Positions 1 through 10,270 are shown, counted from the stretch's first letter. The stretch is 64,000 nt of DNA from Mycobacteroides saopaulense (GCF_001456355.1 NZ_CP010271.1:1922001-1986000); one strand, 5' to 3'. The notes: a model not told the origin generated them from the letters alone. A program made the numbers and translations.

Positions 1-992
1 CCCGGCAACCCGGTGCACGAGCTGGCATTGAGCCAAGGGGAGCGCTCGTCGAAAACCAGGCCCAGGGGTGCCAGCACCCGCAGCACCGCATCGGCGTCCT
101 CGTGGGGCAGATCGCATAGCAGTACCGACCGCCATGGGGTGATGACGAGGGGCTTTTCGGCGGCGGCCAGCAGCGCGGCCACCCGTGCGGGCAGTTGCCC
201 GAGCGGAACGGCGGCACCCAGCGTCACCAACTCGCCGTCGGGATGCTGTTCGATCCATCCCACGGGCGCGTGCGGTCCGGATACGGCCTCGCCCGGGCCC
301 GTGACCACTGTTGCGCCGATCGCCTCGGCAAGCGTCCGGGCGCCGGCCGGCAGCTCCCGGACGCGCCATGCGTCTCCCCGGATATCGACGAAGGTGTGCG
401 CTGCCGCGAGCATGTGGTCGATGGCGGCGCCGGGTTCGGCGACGCACACGGAGGTGGCGTGGCCGTCGAGCAGCACGCGCCAGCCGCCGGGCTCGTGGAC
501 CAGCCCGATGTCGGCACCCATGGTCACCATGTCTGCTCGTCCGTCGTCGAGGCTGAACAGGAAGCGGCCCGGCAGGTCGGCGAGCGCGGAAGCTGAGATC
601 AGCCCATGGTCGAGCGCGAGGACAAGCGGCCGCACATCGGGGAAGTCGCCGGCTCGCCCCGACAGCGGCGAGGCCACGATGTTGCGCACTCGTTCGTGGC
701 TCGGCGACGGCAGCAGACCGGCGTCCGATAACAGGGTGCCCACCGCGTCCGCATCCCGGATCGACCGAAGCTGAACGTTGCCGCGGGACGTCAGCTCCAA
801 AACGGGTGCGCCATGGCTGCCTGCTGCTGTGGCCAACGCGGCCAACTGCGCCGACGAGAGCATTCCGCCGGGCAGCCGGATGCGTGCCAGCGCTCCATCG
901 GCCGCCTCATGTAACCGCAGCGCACCGGGGCACGCGTCGTCGGCGGTGCCTCGTGGTCTTCGCGCAAGCGGCTCGTCACCAGAGCGGGTCAC
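1..992 (-). CDS. cobG: CobG precorrin-3B synthase (3' end beyond window)
   Basis: Reading down from a GTG at 992, an in-frame TAG lies directly upstream, so this is the first possible start. The frame stays open for 330 codons to the window edge. The N-terminus contains DDACPGALRLHEAADGALAR and later SHERVRNIVASPLSG, typical of the nitrite/sulfite-reductase-like half-domains of CobG. The last visible residues, around SSCTGLPG, match the start of the Cys-rich [4Fe-4S]/siroheme motif, so only the short cluster-binding C-terminus is missing. CobG oxidises precorrin-3A to precorrin-3B in aerobic cobalamin synthesis. It diverges from cobN across 33 bp, the usual mycobacterial neighbourhood. The family assignment is strong; the missing end could not be inspected. 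Confidence 0.9.
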   Translation of the reverse strand, partial: MTRSGDEPLARRPRGTADDACPGALRLHEAADGALARIRLPGGMLSSAQLAALATAAGSHGAPVLELTSRGNVQLRSIRDADAVGTLLSDAGLLPSPSHERVRNIVASPLSGRAGDFPDVRPLVLALDHGLISASALADLPGRFLFSLDDGRADMVTMGADIGLVHEPGGWRVLLDGHATSVCVAEPGAAIDHMLAAAHTFVDIRGDAWRVRELPAGARTLAEAIGATVVTGPGEAVSGPHAPVGWIEQHPDGELVTLGAAVPLGQLPARVAALLAAAEKPLVITPWRSVLLCDLPHEDADAVLRVLAPLGLVFDERSPWLNASSCTGLP

Positions 993-998
993 CTACTC

Positions 999-1014
999 AC
1001 CGTAGGACTACGGT
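999..1014. promoter_or_regulatory. Perfect 7-bp inverted repeat between cobG and cobN
   Basis: ACCGTAG-GA-CTACGGT is a perfect inverted repeat with a 2-nt spacer. It lies in the 33-bp gap between the divergent GTG starts of cobG (992) and cobN (1026). Its place suggests an operator or an overlapping divergent promoter. No cobalamin riboswitch fits in so short a leader. Its function is inferred only from position and symmetry. Confidence 0.45.
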
Positions 1015-1025
1015 ACGAATGTCCT

Positions 1026-4000
1026 GTGAGCGATGCCCCGATCCTGATTCTGTCGACATCGGATACCGACCTGCTGAGCGCGCGCGCCAGCGGTGCGAAC
1101 TATCGATGGGCCAACCCCTCTCGTATCCACGTCGATGACCTCCCGGACCTACTGAGCGGGATGGGTGCGGTGGTCGTCCGCCTGCTCGGTGGTCGTCGCG
1201 GCTGGGAAGAGGGCATCGATGCCGTCGTCGCCTCCGGAGTACCGGCCGTCGTGGTCTCCGGTGAACAGGCTCCCGACGCCGAGCTCATGGAGTGCTCCAC
1301 GGTCCCGGGCGGTGTCGCCCTGCAGGTCCACCGCTATCTGGCCGAGGGCGGGACGACAAATCTGCAGCAACTGCACGCATTTCTCTCCGATACGGTCTTG
1401 ATGACCGGTATCGGCTTTGAGCCGCCGGCGACCAACCCGGCCTGGGGTGTGCTGGAGCGTGACGGCGGAAATGCCGACGGACCCACGGTTGCGGTGCTGT
1501 TCTACCGCGCACAACAGCTGGCCGGTAACACCGGCTACATCGACGCTCTTTGTACTGCCATCGAAAACCTTGGCGGAAAGGCGCTTCCGGTGTTCTGCGC
1601 TTCGTTGCGTACCGCACCGCCCGAGCTTCTGGACACGCTCTCCGCTGCCGACGCCATGGTGGTCACCGTGCTGGCGGCCGGTGGTGCGACCCCCGCGTCG
1701 GCGGGGGCCGGGGGAGCCGACGACGAGTGGAACGTCGCCCACCTCGCGGCACTGGACATCCCGATTCTGCAGGGGCTGTGCCTGACCAGTCCCCGGGAGG
1801 ATTGGGACGCCAACGACGACGGCATGAGCCCGTTGGATGTCGCCACTCAGGTTGCCGTGCCGGAGTTCGACGGACGCATCATCACCGTGCCGTTCTCGTT
1901 CAAGGAGATCGACGGGGACGGGCTCATCACATACGTGCCCGACGCCGAGCGCTGCGCACGGGTGGCGGGTATCGCCTTGCGGTACGCGAAGCTTCGCTCG
2001 ATACCCGCGGGTGAGCGCCGGATCGCTGTGGTCTTCTCGGCCTATCCCACCAAGCACGCGAGAATCGGCAACGCGGTAGGGCTGGACACCCCCGCCAGCG
2101 CGGTCGCACTGCTGACCGCGATGCGGGGGGCGGGCTACAACGTGGGGGCGGACGGCGATATCCCCGGATTGCCCGTAACCGGCAGGCCTGCCGCGGACGG
2201 AGACGGAGACACCCTGGTGCACGCGCTCATCGAGCGAGGCGGCCAGGACCCGGACTGGCTCACCGCGGACCAGTTGGCGGGCAACCCGATTCGCGTGTCG
2301 GCGCGTCAATATCGGGAGTGGTTCTCCCGGCTGGCGCCGGGGCTCGCCGAGCAGGTCGTCGAGCACTGGGGTCCGGCGCCCGGGGAACTGTTCGTGGATA
2401 CCAGCGCCAACCCCGACGGCGATATTGTGATTGCTGCATTACAAGCAGGCAACGTCGTGCTGCTGGTGCAGCCACCCCGGGGATTCGGTGAGAATCCGGT
2501 AGCCATTTACCACGACCCCGACCTGCCGCCGAGTCACCATTACCTTGCGGCGTACCGCTGGTTGTCGGCGCCGCGCGAGGAGGGCGGCTTCGGCGCTGAT
2601 GCGTTGGTGCATCTGGGCAAGCACGGCAACCTCGAATGGTTGCCCGGAAAAACCGTTGGGCTGTCGGCTGATTGCGCCACCGATGCCGCGATAGGAGACC
2701 TGCCGCTCATCTATCCGTTCCTGGTCAACGATCCGGGTGAGGGCACGCAGGCAAAACGGCGCGCGCACGCCACCCTGGTCGATCATCTCATCCCGCCCAT
2801 GGCGCGTGCTGAAACATATGGTGACATAGCGCGTTTGGAGCAACTGCTGGATGAGCACGCGAACATCTCGGCGCTTGACCCCGCCAAACTGCCGGCTATC
2901 CGCCAACAGATCTGGACGCTGATGCGGGCAGCCAAGATGGATCACGATCTGGGACTCGAGGAGCGTCCCGACGAGGATGTCTTCGACGACATGCTGCTGC
3001 ACGTCGACGGATGGCTGTGTGAGATCAAGGATGTGCAGATCCGCGACGGTCTGCACATCCTGGGCAGCGCTCCGCAGGGACGGGCCCAGGTCGATCTGGT
3101 GCTGTCGATCCTGCGGGCCCGTCAGATGTGGGCCGGGGAGCAGTCGGTGCCCGGATTGCGGCAGGCGCTCGGCCTGGCCGAGGACGGAACGGACGATCGT
3201 GCGCGGGTGGATGAGATTGATGAGCAAGCACATTCGCTGCTGACTGCATTACAGGCCACCGGCTGGAATTCCGGGTCCGTTGACGATCTCACCGAGGATG
3301 CCCAGGTCGCACAGATCCTCCGGTTCGCGGCCACCGAGGTGGTTCCCCGTCTCGACGGCACCAACGGCGAGATCGACTCCGTCCTGCGCGCGCTGGACGG
3401 GCGGTTCATCGAGGCCGGGCCCTCCGGCTCGCCACTGCGCGGACTCGTCAACGTGTTGCCGACCGGACGCAATTTCTATTCGGTTGATCCCAAGGCGGTT
3501 CCGTCGAAGTTGGCCTGGGAGACGGGCCAGGCCATGGCCGACTCGCTGCTGGAGCGATACCGCACCGACTATGGCGACTGGCCGCGATCGGTCGGGCTAT
3601 CGATCTGGGGAACCTCCGCAATGCGGACCTCGGGAGATGACATCGCCGAAGTGCTTGCGCTCCTGGGTGTTCGACCGGTGTGGGATGACGCCTCCCGGCG
3701 GGTGGTGAGCCTGGAAGCCATCTCGCTGGCAGAACTGCGGCGTCCGCGGATCGATGTGACCGTGCGTATCTCCGGATTCTTCCGCGACGCCTTCCCGCAT
3801 GTGGTGACCATGCTGGACGACGCCGTCGCGCTGGCGGCCGGTCTCGACGAACCCGCCGAGCAAAACTATCTGCGCGCGCACGCCGAGATCGACCGCGCCG
3901 AGCACGGCGATTGGCGACGCGCGACCATGCGCATCTTCGGTTCCAAGCCGGGAACCTACGGTGCCGGACTCCTCCAGCTGATCGACAGCCAAAACTGGCG

Positions 4001-4643
4001 TAACGATTCAGATTTGGAGCAGGTCTACACCGCGTGGGGCGGGTTTGCCTATGGTCGTGGACTCGACGGCGCAGCAGCGAGCGAAGACATGCGCCACCAG
4101 TATCGCCGGATCGCGGTGGCGGCCAAGAACACCGATACCCGTGAACATGACATCGCCGACTCTGACGACTACTTCCAGTACCACGGTGGCATGGTCGCCG
4201 CAGTGCGGGCGCTCACCGGTAAGGCTCCGGCGGCGTACATCGGCGACAACACCCGGCCGGACGCCGTGCGAACCCGCACGCTATCTGAAGAAACCACAAG
4301 GGTTTTCCGTGCGCGTGTGGTCAACCCGCGGTGGCTCGAGGCGATGCGCCGTCACGGCTACAAGGGCGCCTTTGAAATGGCTGCCACCGTCGACTACCTC
4401 TTCGGATACGACGCCACCGCCAATGTGATGGCCGACTGGATGTACGAGCAGCTGACCAACAGCTATGTGCTCGACGAGCAGAACCGCAAGTTCATGCAGC
4501 AGTCCAACCCATGGGCGCTTCACGGTATCGCGGAGAGGTTGCTGGAGGCGGCCAGTCGGGGGCTGTGGGAGAAGCCGGATCAGCAAGTTCTGGATGATTT
4601 GCGGTCAGTGTTCTTGGAAACCGAAGGCGAGCTGGAGTCGTAG
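1026..4643 (+). CDS. cobN: CobN, cobaltochelatase large subunit
   Basis: A 1205-residue protein of the CobN/magnesium-chelatase H family, close to the usual length of about 1200. It starts at GTG 1026 (VSDAPILILSTSDTDLLSAR). CobN is the large subunit of the ATP-dependent aerobic cobaltochelatase, which inserts cobalt into hydrogenobyrinic acid a,c-diamide with CobS and CobT. Family sequences seen include VHLGKHGNLEWLPGKTVGLS near residue 530 and the C-terminal stretch WLEAMRRHGYKGAFEMAATVDYLFGYDATA. It diverges from cobG, another enzyme of the same pathway, which supports joint control. No frameshift or internal truncation was seen. Confidence 0.95.
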   Translation: MSDAPILILSTSDTDLLSARASGANYRWANPSRIHVDDLPDLLSGMGAVVVRLLGGRRGWEEGIDAVVASGVPAVVVSGEQAPDAELMECSTVPGGVALQVHRYLAEGGTTNLQQLHAFLSDTVLMTGIGFEPPATNPAWGVLERDGGNADGPTVAVLFYRAQQLAGNTGYIDALCTAIENLGGKALPVFCASLRTAPPELLDTLSAADAMVVTVLAAGGATPASAGAGGADDEWNVAHLAALDIPILQGLCLTSPREDWDANDDGMSPLDVATQVAVPEFDGRIITVPFSFKEIDGDGLITYVPDAERCARVAGIALRYAKLRSIPAGERRIAVVFSAYPTKHARIGNAVGLDTPASAVALLTAMRGAGYNVGADGDIPGLPVTGRPAADGDGDTLVHALIERGGQDPDWLTADQLAGNPIRVSARQYREWFSRLAPGLAEQVVEHWGPAPGELFVDTSANPDGDIVIAALQAGNVVLLVQPPRGFGENPVAIYHDPDLPPSHHYLAAYRWLSAPREEGGFGADALVHLGKHGNLEWLPGKTVGLSADCATDAAIGDLPLIYPFLVNDPGEGTQAKRRAHATLVDHLIPPMARAETYGDIARLEQLLDEHANISALDPAKLPAIRQQIWTLMRAAKMDHDLGLEERPDEDVFDDMLLHVDGWLCEIKDVQIRDGLHILGSAPQGRAQVDLVLSILRARQMWAGEQSVPGLRQALGLAEDGTDDRARVDEIDEQAHSLLTALQATGWNSGSVDDLTEDAQVAQILRFAATEVVPRLDGTNGEIDSVLRALDGRFIEAGPSGSPLRGLVNVLPTGRNFYSVDPKAVPSKLAWETGQAMADSLLERYRTDYGDWPRSVGLSIWGTSAMRTSGDDIAEVLALLGVRPVWDDASRRVVSLEAISLAELRRPRIDVTVRISGFFRDAFPHVVTMLDDAVALAAGLDEPAEQNYLRAHAEIDRAEHGDWRRATMRIFGSKPGTYGAGLLQLIDSQNWRNDSDLEQVYTAWGGFAYGRGLDGAAASEDMRHQYRRIAVAAKNTDTREHDIADSDDYFQYHGGMVAAVRALTGKAPAAYIGDNTRPDAVRTRTLSEETTRVFRARVVNPRWLEAMRRHGYKGAFEMAATVDYLFGYDATANVMADWMYEQLTNSYVLDEQNRKFMQQSNPWALHGIAERLLEAASRGLWEKPDQQVLDDLRSVFLETEGELES

Positions 4644-4652
4644 CATCGGAGC

Positions 4653-5057
4653 ATGGCCCAGGACAACCACTTGGACATCGGCACGGTGGCAGTGGGCCGG
4701 TACATCCTGTTGACCACATTCACCAAAGACGGTGTCCCCAAACCGACTCCCATGTGGTTCGTCACCGAGGGCGACGAGCTGCTGATGACGACCGGTGGCG
4801 ACTCCTGGAAGATCAAGAGGATCAGGCACAGCCCCGCGGTGACGGTGGCCGTGTGTACGCAGGGCGGCCGGGTGATCAGCCCGACCGCGCAGGCCACTGC
4901 CGCGGTGGTCGAGGAGCCCGCCTCCGTCGAGCGCATCCGCACGGCGGTGCTGAAACGGTATGGGTTGTTCGGCAGGCTCGCGGCCGCGCTGCACTCCCGT
5001 CGTGGGGGTTCCAGGGTCGGTATCTCGGTGACGCTGGGCGCGCCGGAATCGCCCTGA
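4653..5057 (+). CDS. PPOX-class (split beta-barrel) protein 1
   Basis: A 134-residue protein of the pyridoxamine-5'-phosphate-oxidase-like split beta-barrel family, which binds FMN, F420 or related cofactors. The sequence GRYILLTTFTKDGVPKPTPM followed by SWKIKRIRHSPAVTVAVC fits the short actinobacterial PPOX-class F420-dependent subgroup (TIGR03666-like). The substrate cannot be told. ATG 4653 lies 9 nt after the cobN stop, so it may be read through from cobN. It is followed by a paralogue at 5077. The family is clear; cofactor and reaction are inference. Confidence 0.8.
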   Translation: MAQDNHLDIGTVAVGRYILLTTFTKDGVPKPTPMWFVTEGDELLMTTGGDSWKIKRIRHSPAVTVAVCTQGGRVISPTAQATAAVVEEPASVERIRTAVLKRYGLFGRLAAALHSRRGGSRVGISVTLGAPESP

Positions 5058-5076
5058 CATCCCTAGACTCGTCGGC

Positions 5077-5469
5077 ATGGGTGTGAACCTCCCGGTGCCG
5101 ACCTTCGACGAAGTCTGTGCCGCCAAGTACGTCTTGCTGACCACCTACACCAAGGATGGTCGCGCCAAACCCGCGGCGGTGTGGGCGGCGCCGGAGAACG
5201 GTGAGCTGCTGGTATGGACCGAGACGAACTCCTGGAAGGTGCGGCGCATCCGCAACACCGCGCGGGTGTCGCTGGCGGTCTGCGATGTCCGCGGCAAGGT
5301 TCGCAGCGGCGAGATCGAGGGAACCGCGCGGGTCCTGGATACTGACGGCACCGAGCGAGCCCGCGCCGCGATCACCCGCAAATACGGCCTGGTCGGGTGG
5401 GTCTTGGTGAAGGCGAGCCTGCTGCGCCGGGGCGCGGGAGGCACCATCGGGCTGGCCATCACGGCCTGA
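5077..5469 (+). CDS. PPOX-class (split beta-barrel) protein 2, tandem paralogue
   Basis: A 130-residue paralogue of the preceding gene. It shares the block KYVLLTTYTKDGRAKPAAVW, then SWKVRRIRNTARVSLAVCDV and a C-terminal RKYGLVGW segment (RYGLFG in the first copy). The two genes sit 19 bp apart in the same direction, consistent with tandem duplication followed by divergence. It is predicted to be a flavin- or F420-dependent oxidoreductase or binding protein of unknown substrate. The protein ends four residues after GGTIGLAI, without the short tail of the first copy. Confidence 0.8.
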   Translation: MGVNLPVPTFDEVCAAKYVLLTTYTKDGRAKPAAVWAAPENGELLVWTETNSWKVRRIRNTARVSLAVCDVRGKVRSGEIEGTARVLDTDGTERARAAITRKYGLVGWVLVKASLLRRGAGGTIGLAITA

Positions 5470-5507
5470 TCCGGGAACCCGGCAGCGGTTCGGCGCGTTG
5501 ACCCGAT

Positions 5508-6020
5508 ATGTGGCGAGGCCTGTTTCTGATCTATGTGATCGTCGAGGTGTGCGCCCTGGTGGCGCTGACCTCGGCCGTGGGCATCGGCTGGACCATCATC
5601 GCCTTCGCGGCGGCCTTCTTCGCAGGCCTTGTGCTGGCCGGTTCGCAGGCTCGGCGCTCGCTTGAGCAACTGCGCCGGGGAGGGAAATCCCCAGGCGGAG
5701 CCGTAGCGGATGGCGCGCTGATCGCACTCGGAACGGTCGCGGTGGTGATTCCGGGGCTGGTGTCCTCGGTCGTCGGACTGCTGTTGCTGCTGCCGCCGAC
5801 GCGCGCCCTGCTACGGCCGGTGCTGACTTTGGTCGCGGCGCGGCAGTTGAGTCGGCGTGCACCCCTGATCACGGTCATACCCGCCGGATACGGCGCATAT
5901 CAGAGCACCCGGACCCGGTCGAACGCCTTTGACTACATCGACGGTGAGGTCGTCGACGTCGACGAGGACCCCGCCGGGCAGGCCTCGAGATCCCGCTTCG
6001 GTCGCGACCTGCCCGCATAG
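5508..6020 (+). CDS. FxsA family membrane protein
   Basis: A 170-residue integral membrane protein. Hydrophobic segments span about residues 4-45 (a two-helix hairpin) and 67-100, with a polar C-terminal tail of roughly 50 residues. The order IYVIVEVCALVALTSAVGIG, then AGLVLAGSQARRSLEQLRRG, then PGLVSSVVGLLLLLPPTR, is the FxsA pattern. E. coli FxsA is known for relieving phage T7 exclusion by the F plasmid; the role in mycobacteria is not known. It starts at ATG 5508, 38 bp after the second PPOX gene, and probably shares that transcript. Confidence 0.85.
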   Translation: MWRGLFLIYVIVEVCALVALTSAVGIGWTIIAFAAAFFAGLVLAGSQARRSLEQLRRGGKSPGGAVADGALIALGTVAVVIPGLVSSVVGLLLLLPPTRALLRPVLTLVAARQLSRRAPLITVIPAGYGAYQSTRTRSNAFDYIDGEVVDVDEDPAGQASRSRFGRDLPA

Positions 6021-6049
6021 ACGTCGTCTAAACCCGGCAGAATTACCGA

Positions 6050-7699
6050 GTGCAGACTCCTCACACGGGCGGCTCATCGGGGCGGGACGCTCTTCGCCCC
6101 AGCGGCTCATCGCACCTGCTCGTCAACGCGCGCGTGCACAGCCCGTCCCACCCGGCGGCAACCGCGATGGCCGTGACCGGCGACGTCATCAGCTGGATCG
6201 GCGAGGACGACCTCGGCCGCGCGGAGTTCCCGGATGCCGAAGTCGTCGACCTGGAGGGGGCATTTGTCGCTCCGGCATTCGTCGACGCCCACGTTCATGT
6301 CACCGCCCTCGGACTGTCCATCATCGGACTGGATCTGTCCGACGTGACCTCGCGCGAACGGTGCTTGGCCCGGCTGACCGCATACGCCGGTGAGCACGAC
6401 GACACGGTGATCTGGGGGCACGGCTGGGACGAATCGCGCTGGCCGGATCGAGCGCCGTTGACCACTGCCGACCTCGACGGTGCCGCACCTGGCCGCGCCG
6501 TCTACCTCTCCCGTATCGACGTGCACTCGGCCGCGGTCTCGACGGCACTTCGGCGACAGGTGCCCGGGCTTGCCGAGGCCACCGGCTTCCATCCCGAACA
6601 TCCGCTGGCCGGTGCCGCTCATCATGCGGCGCGCTCGTACGCGCGCGGTGCTCTTTCGGTCAACGGGCGGGCCAGGGCACGGCGTGCGGCCCTCGACCGC
6701 GCGGCATCACTTGGCCTGGTCTCGGTGCACGAATGCGGAGGGCCCGAGATCGGCGGCCTGGAGGACTTCCGTGAGCTGTTGGCCACCGAACATGGGGTGC
6801 AGGTCACCGGATACTGGGGCGAGGCGGCCCGTGACGCCGATCATGTCCGTGAGCTCATGGCCGCGACGGGTGCCGCAGGCCTGGCCGGCGACCTCTTTGT
6901 CGATGGCGCGCTGGGATCGCACACCGCCTGGTTGCAGGAGCCGTATCACGATGCACCGCACACCTGCGGCATCAGCCATCTGGACGCCGAAACGGTTGAA
7001 ACACACCTGGACTCGTGCACGCAGGTAGGAGTGACGGCGGGATTCCACGTGATCGGGGATGCCGCGGTCACCCAGGTGATAGATGCGCTGGACCGCGTCG
7101 CGGAAAGCCACGGTGTACCGGCAGTGGCCCGGTGCGGCCATCGTCTGGAGCACCTCGAAATGATCTCGGCCGCACAGGCCGAGCGGCTCGGTCGTCTGGG
7201 GGTGATCGCCAGCGTGCAGCCGGCCTTCGACGCGCTCTGGGGTGGGCCGGACGGCATGTACGCCGATCGACTCGGTGTTGATCGAGGTACCCAGCTAAAC
7301 CCGCTGGCGCTGTTAGCATCCCAAGGCGTGCCCCTCGCGTTCGGTTCCGATGCCCCCGTCACACCCATCGATCCGTGGGTGGCGGTACGGGCGGCGGCCC
7401 ATCACCGCACCGCAAGTAGCTCCGTCTCGGTCCGTGCGGCATTCAGTGCGGCGACTCGAGGAGGCTGGCGCGCACAGGGAATTCACGACGGTGCGACCGG
7501 CACACTGACCCCGGGAGCGCTTGCCAGCTACGCAATCTGGGAGACAGGGGATCTGACCATCAACACCAGCCAACCGGGCGTTCAGCGCTGGTCCACCGAC
7601 CCGCGCTCACGCGTCCCGGCTCTGCCGGATCTCTCGGACGCCGCCGTGCTTCCCACCTGTCTCCGAACCGTGCACCGGGGCAAGGTGATCCATGGCTGA
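6050..7699 (+). CDS. Amidohydrolase family protein (YtcJ/amidohydrolase 3 type)
   Basis: A 549-residue metal-dependent hydrolase of the amidohydrolase superfamily. The metal ligands are visible in order: VDAHVHV near residue 82 (HxH), FHVIGDAAV near residue 332, HRLEHLEM near residue 364, and FGSDAPVTP near residue 430 (the catalytic Asp). It has the composite beta-sandwich plus TIM-barrel layout of YtcJ-like exoenzymes. The substrate is unknown; related proteins act on amides, ureas or formamides. GTG 6050 is used. The 3' end overlaps the lnt start by 8 bp, so it is probably co-transcribed with lnt and ppm1. No signal peptide is apparent. Confidence 0.85.
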   Translation: MQTPHTGGSSGRDALRPSGSSHLLVNARVHSPSHPAATAMAVTGDVISWIGEDDLGRAEFPDAEVVDLEGAFVAPAFVDAHVHVTALGLSIIGLDLSDVTSRERCLARLTAYAGEHDDTVIWGHGWDESRWPDRAPLTTADLDGAAPGRAVYLSRIDVHSAAVSTALRRQVPGLAEATGFHPEHPLAGAAHHAARSYARGALSVNGRARARRAALDRAASLGLVSVHECGGPEIGGLEDFRELLATEHGVQVTGYWGEAARDADHVRELMAATGAAGLAGDLFVDGALGSHTAWLQEPYHDAPHTCGISHLDAETVETHLDSCTQVGVTAGFHVIGDAAVTQVIDALDRVAESHGVPAVARCGHRLEHLEMISAAQAERLGRLGVIASVQPAFDALWGGPDGMYADRLGVDRGTQLNPLALLASQGVPLAFGSDAPVTPIDPWVAVRAAAHHRTASSSVSVRAAFSAATRGGWRAQGIHDGATGTLTPGALASYAIWETGDLTINTSQPGVQRWSTDPRSRVPALPDLSDAAVLPTCLRTVHRGKVIHG

Positions 7700-9491
7700 C
7701 GACACTGTCGACGAGTCGGTTGACGAGATTGTCGATGAGGGCGCGGCAGATCTCGACGAGTCGGCCGACGCTCCGGAAGGCGACGAGCCGCAGGCCGAGT
7801 CCGGCCCCTCGCGGAGTGCGGTCTTCGCGGCAGCGGCAGGGGCGCGCGCCCTGGCCTTTGGTCAGGCCTGGATGCGTGCGGCCCCCCGGCAGGGCGCGGC
7901 CGTGCTCGGAGGCCTCGCAATGTGTGCCAGCTTCCCTCCGTGGGGCTTCTGGTGGGCAGCGTTTCCCGCGCTGTCGATTCTGGGACTGGTGCTGTGGTCG
8001 CCGAAGTCCACGCTGCGCGGCGGGTTGGGATACGGGCTGCTGTTCGGTCTCGCGTTCTTCGTCCCGCTGCTGCCCTGGACCGGCCAGCTCGTCGGTGTGT
8101 TCCCGTGGCTGGCGCTGTCCCTTCTGTGCGCCATTTGGGTGGCCCTTTTCGGTGTACTGGCGGTGGCCGTGCGCAACCTGCCCGGCTGGCCGTTGTGGTT
8201 CGCCGCCGTCTGGGCGGCCACGGAATGGGGTCGCGCGAGCGTTCCCTTTGGTGGCTTCCCTTGGGGCCGGATCGCTTTCGGGCAGGGCGATAGTCCGATG
8301 TTGAGTCTGGCGCGATACGGGGGAGCGCCCCTGGTGTCCTTCGCGGTGGCGCTGGGTGCCTTCGCGGTGACCGCGCTGGGCATTGAGATGTACCGGTGGT
8401 GGCGCAGCCCGTCCGTGGGCCCGGACGGTGCCCGGCCGGTGCCCTCGGTGCTGCTGCCCGGCGCCTGTGTCTGCCTGGTCCTGTTCGCGATGGCCGTCAG
8501 CTGGCAGCAGGTCCGGCACGCGAGCCACGGTGCGACCGACGGACGCACCGTCACCGTCGCGGCCATCCAGGGCAATGTGCCCCGCCTCGGCCTGGACTTC
8601 AACGCGCAGCGGCGCGCCGTACTGGACTACCACGTCAAGGAAACCCTCCTGCTGGCCCAGGACGTCAAGGCCGGGAAGGCTCCCGCGCCGCAGTTCGTGG
8701 TGTGGCCGGAGAACTCCTCCGATATCGATCCGATCCGCAATGCCGATGCGGCCGAGGCCATCAACGAGGCCGCGCAGGCCATCGGGGTGCCTATCCTTGT
8801 CGGCGGGGTGCTGCGGCATCCGGACTCCACTGCCGAGCAGCCCAAGTCGATCAATTCGATCATCGTGTGGGATCCGAACACGGGCCCCGGTGAACGCCAC
8901 GACAAGCAGATCGTGCAACCGTTCGGCGAGTACCTGCCGTGGCGGAGCTTCTTCGCGCACTTCTCCAAGTACGCCGACCGTGCGGGATATTTCGTCCCCG
9001 GCGACGGCAACGGCGTGGTTACCGCGGGCGGAGTCAAGATCGGCGTCGCCACCTGCTGGGAGGTGCTCTTCGACAGGGCACTGCGGCAGTCCACCATGAA
9101 TGGTGCGGAGATTCTTACCGTACCCAGCAACAACGCCCTGTTCGGTAGCGCGATGAGCGAGCAGCAGCTGGCCATCTCCAAGGTGCGGGCTGTCGAGCAC
9201 GACCGGGAGGTCATCGTCGTCGGCACCACCGGGATCAGCGCCTTCGTGTCTCCCGACGGGGTCGACGCAGGCCGCACCAAGTTCTTCGAGCCGGCCTACA
9301 TCGACATGCAGGTGCGACTGCACAATGACCTGACACCGGCCACACAATGGGGCCCCTGGGTCGAATGGGCGCTTGCTCTGATCGCCGGACTGGCCGTCCT
9401 GGCCTCGGCTGGCCTGGCGATACTGCACAATGGAGGGCTGAAGAGGCCGAAACCTGAGGTAGAACCGGCCTCACCGATTAAGGAGACCTGA
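7692..9491 (+). CDS. lnt: Apolipoprotein N-acyltransferase
   Basis: A 599-residue membrane enzyme that transfers a third acyl chain to the N-terminal Cys of lipoproteins. An acidic leader of about 45 residues precedes several transmembrane helices (about 70-275). The nitrilase-like periplasmic domain follows. The Glu-Lys-Cys triad is visible as E340 (VVWPENSS), K405 ([16 protein letters not shown]) and C455 ([11 protein letters not shown]). A last membrane helix lies near 560-580. In M. tuberculosis this domain is fused to the Ppm mannosyltransferase; here a stop codon and a 5-nt gap separate it from ppm1. ATG 7692 overlaps the amidohydrolase gene. Confidence 0.95.
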   Translation: MADDTVDESVDEIVDEGAADLDESADAPEGDEPQAESGPSRSAVFAAAAGARALAFGQAWMRAAPRQGAAVLGGLAMCASFPPWGFWWAAFPALSILGLVLWSPKSTLRGGLGYGLLFGLAFFVPLLPWTGQLVGVFPWLALSLLCAIWVALFGVLAVAVRNLPGWPLWFAAVWAATEWGRASVPFGGFPWGRIAFGQGDSPMLSLARYGGAPLVSFAVALGAFAVTALGIEMYRWWRSPSVGPDGARPVPSVLLPGACVCLVLFAMAVSWQQVRHASHGATDGRTVTVAAIQGNVPRLGLDFNAQRRAVLDYHVKETLLLAQDVKAGKAPAPQFVVWPENSSDIDPIRNADAAEAINEAAQAIGVPILVGGVLRHPDSTAEQPKSINSIIVWDPNTGPGERHDKQIVQPFGEYLPWRSFFAHFSKYADRAGYFVPGDGNGVVTAGGVKIGVATCWEVLFDRALRQSTMNGAEILTVPSNNALFGSAMSEQQLAISKVRAVEHDREVIVVGTTGISAFVSPDGVDAGRTKFFEPAYIDMQVRLHNDLTPATQWGPWVEWALALIAGLAVLASAGLAILHNGGLKRPKPEVEPASPIKET

Positions 9492-9496
9492 CCGGA

Positions 9497-10258
9497 GTGG
9501 ATCCCGTGACCGAACGTCCGAGCGCCCGGACCCTGGTGATCATTCCGACGTACAACGAGCGGGAGAATCTCCCGCTGATCCTTGGTCGGTTGCACAAGGC
9601 GCAACCCGATGTGCACGTGCTGATCGTCGACGACGGCAGCCCGGACGGCACCGGCGAACTGGCCGACGAGGCCGCGCTGGCCGATCCCGACCGCGTGCAC
9701 GTGATGCACCGCAAGGAGAAGGGCGGCCTCGGTGCCGCCTACATCGCGGGCTTCGGTTGGGGCCTGGCACGTCAGTACTCGGTGTTGGTGGAGATGGATG
9801 CCGATGGCAGTCATGCCCCCGAGCAGCTGTCCCGACTGCTCGACGCCGTGGACGCCGGAGCGGATCTGGCGATCGGCTCTCGCTATGTGCCCGGCGGAAC
9901 CGTGGTCAACTGGCCGTGGCGGCGGTTGGTGCTGTCCCGCAGCGCCAACGTCTATGCCCGGTTGGTGTTGGGCGTCAAACCCCACGACATCACCGCGGGC
10001 TACCGCGCGTACCGGCGTGAGGTGCTCGAAAAGCTGGACTTGGCCGCCGTCGAGTCGCACGGCTACTGCTTCCAGATCGACCTGACATTGCGGACCATCG
10101 CGCACGGTTTCGAGGTCGCCGAGGTGCCGATCACCTTCACGGAGCGTGCGATCGGTGAATCCAAGATGAGCGGTTCGATCATCAACGAGGCCCTGGTCAA
10201 GGTGACCAAGTGGGGTGTGCGAAGCCGACTGGACCGGGCTCGCGGCGTCAATCGCTGA
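9497..10258 (+). CDS. ppm1: Polyprenol-phosphate mannosyltransferase
   Basis: A 253-residue GT2-family glycosyltransferase. [16 protein letters not shown] at the N-terminus and [20 protein letters not shown] form the nucleotide-sugar fold, and [13 protein letters not shown] carries the metal-binding DxD motif. It makes polyprenol-phosphate-mannose from GDP-mannose, the donor for lipomannan, lipoarabinomannan and protein O-mannosylation. It corresponds to domain 2 of M. tuberculosis Ppm1. It starts at GTG 9497, 5 nt after lnt, which implies coupled expression with its usual fusion partner. It has no membrane helix of its own. Confidence 0.95.
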   Translation: MDPVTERPSARTLVIIPTYNERENLPLILGRLHKAQPDVHVLIVDDGSPDGTGELADEAALADPDRVHVMHRKEKGGLGAAYIAGFGWGLARQYSVLVEMDADGSHAPEQLSRLLDAVDAGADLAIGSRYVPGGTVVNWPWRRLVLSRSANVYARLVLGVKPHDITAGYRAYRREVLEKLDLAAVESHGYCFQIDLTLRTIAHGFEVAEVPITFTERAIGESKMSGSIINEALVKVTKWGVRSRLDRARGVNR

Positions 10259-10270
10259 CGTGCTCAGCTC

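Noticed and set aside
13..774. 253-codon plus-strand frame at the window start
   Set aside because: The minus strand encodes clear CobG motifs through the whole stretch.
1..1025. Cobalamin riboswitch near cobN/cobG
   Set aside because: The gap is only 33 bp; no B12-box or room for the aptamer.
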